Positions 6,942 to 7,222 of a DNA stretch of 7,222 nt are shown one piece after another (position 1 is the first letter of the stretch; each line of letters opens with the position of its first letter). Made by a program: the position numbers and the translations under genes. The stretch spans positions 1-7,222 of the forward strand of contig JAANXI010000124.1 of the NCBI GenBank assembly GCA_018263365.1, in the 5' to 3' direction. The notes below the pieces were generated by a model, which made no database searches, was not told the DNA's origin, and saw only the letters and a program-made list of their open reading frames with translations. Origin of the DNA: Fidelibacterota bacterium (GTDB taxonomy: Bacteria > Fidelibacterota > JAANXI01).

Positions 6942-7111
6942 ATGACTGTAATCAATATATTCAGATGATTATTTTCGTTGTTCAGCCATTTCTCCGAATT
7001 TTCTGGCAGTTCTGGTTTGGGAGTAATATTAATTTTTCTCTTTCTCTGTGGTGAAAAATAGTCCAAAGTATAAACAGCGTACTTTTTCCCAACAAAATGC
7101 TTCATAAACAG

Positions 7112-7149
7112 AAAAGCCCCGAACCTCCACAGGCTCGGGGCTTTTTTTT
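7112..7149. terminator. Strong intrinsic terminator, probably bidirectional
   Basis: AAAAGCCCCGA at 7112-7122 pairs with TCGGGGCTTTT at 7135-7145. Beyond one A-C mismatch, CCT pairs with AGG around a CCAC tetraloop. Rightward transcripts end in eight T residues (7142-7149). Leftward transcripts would see the four-T arm plus TCTGTTT, weaker but usable. Its place 20 nt beyond the possible leftward stop at 7169-7171 suggests that it ends that gene, while also closing anything arriving from the left. Confidence 0.88.
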
Positions 7150-7168
7150 ATGCAATAATATTCGTCAA

Positions 7169-7207
7169 TTACCTTCCGCCACCCGGACCGCCCCGATGCG
7201 GAAACCT
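7169..7207 (-). CDS. Possible C-terminal end of a glycine-rich protein (12 codons, partial)
   Basis: Reading leftward from the point where the adapter begins, one frame gives RFPHRGGPGGGR followed by TAA at 7169-7171, and then, after a short AT-rich spacer, the terminator at 7112-7149. A stop followed at once by a strong hairpin is how a gene end looks, and short Gly/Arg-rich tails are common in bacterial proteins. Twelve codons are too few to name a family, and chance cannot be ruled out. Confidence 0.35.
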   Translation of the reverse strand, partial: RFPHRGGPGGGR

Positions 7208-7222
7208 AGATCGGAAGAGCAC
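7208..7222 (+). other. Illumina TruSeq adapter read-through (artefact)
   Basis: The last 15 bases, AGATCGGAAGAGCAC, are identical to the start of the Illumina TruSeq read-1 adapter. This is not genomic sequence; real sequence ends at about 7207 (one or two boundary bases could be shared). It shows that reads were not fully trimmed before assembly and that this is a true contig end. Confidence 0.96.

Larger units (their letters stand above)
6391..7111. other. Intergenic region with no convincing gene; degenerate dispersed-repeat debris
   Basis: About 720 nt follow the carboxypeptidase stop. The longest frames (70 codons at 6633-6845 on the plus strand, 65 codons at 6908-7105 on the minus strand) have biased, repeat-like translations and no ribosome sites. 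Several segments resemble fragments commonly seen in interspersed bacterial repeats: CCTTCGCAAGGATTGAGATG near 6488, CATCGCTTGAGATGACAG near 6730, a CCCTC-rich palindrome near 6919, and TCTCTGTGGTGAA near 7042. I see no inverted-repeat-bounded transposon, tRNA or rRNA. No clear terminator directly follows 6390. Confidence 0.6.

Noticed and set aside
6908..7105. 65-codon minus-strand frame
   Set aside because: It runs through the CCCTC palindrome and a TCTCTGTGG-type repeat, with the low-complexity basic composition expected of noncoding DNA.

Overview
The window looks like a contig from a bacterial genome or metagenome of moderate GC content. It was probably assembled from Illumina reads, because the last 15 bases match the start of the TruSeq adapter. 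The genes are bacterial: gatB (indirect Gln/Asn-tRNA route), a type-1 SerA, and two exported peptidoglycan-trimming enzymes. I cannot fix the phylum. The small-genome-like operon order and the dispersed-repeat debris would fit a little-cultured lineage, but that is only an impression.

Minus strand, 1-4256: four genes read leftward with short gaps (42, 44 and 15 nt), and I read them as one operon in the order serB-like phosphatase, class-V aminotransferase, serA, gatB. The first three together cover the phosphorylated serine pathway: 3-phosphoglycerate to 3-phosphohydroxypyruvate (SerA), to phosphoserine (aminotransferase), to serine (phosphatase). The transaminase is of the alanine-glyoxylate/serine-pyruvate type and not a classical SerC. 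gatB runs off the left edge after 272 codons.

Intergenic 4257-4444: a 188-nt divergent promoter region, with a plausible sigma70-type promoter for the rightward genes.

Plus strand, 4445-6390: an exported L,D-transpeptidase-fold (YkuD) protein resembling Helicobacter Csd6/Campylobacter Pgp2 is followed by an M99-type zinc carboxypeptidase resembling Csd4/Pgp1. In Helicobacter and Campylobacter these two activities trim peptidoglycan stem peptides one after the other and set helical cell shape. Here the two genes are damaged at their border. The first loses its homology just inside its C-terminal NTF2-like domain, at about 5131. The second begins abruptly at its zinc-site strand in another frame, without signal peptide or N-terminus. 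This looks like an out-of-frame deletion or a misassembly of roughly 400 nt.

Right end, 6391-7222: about 720 nt without a convincing gene, carrying small hairpins and pieces that look like degenerate dispersed repeats. Then come a strong, probably bidirectional terminator (7112-7149), the last 12 codons of a possible leftward glycine-rich protein (7169-7207), and the adapter (7208-7222).
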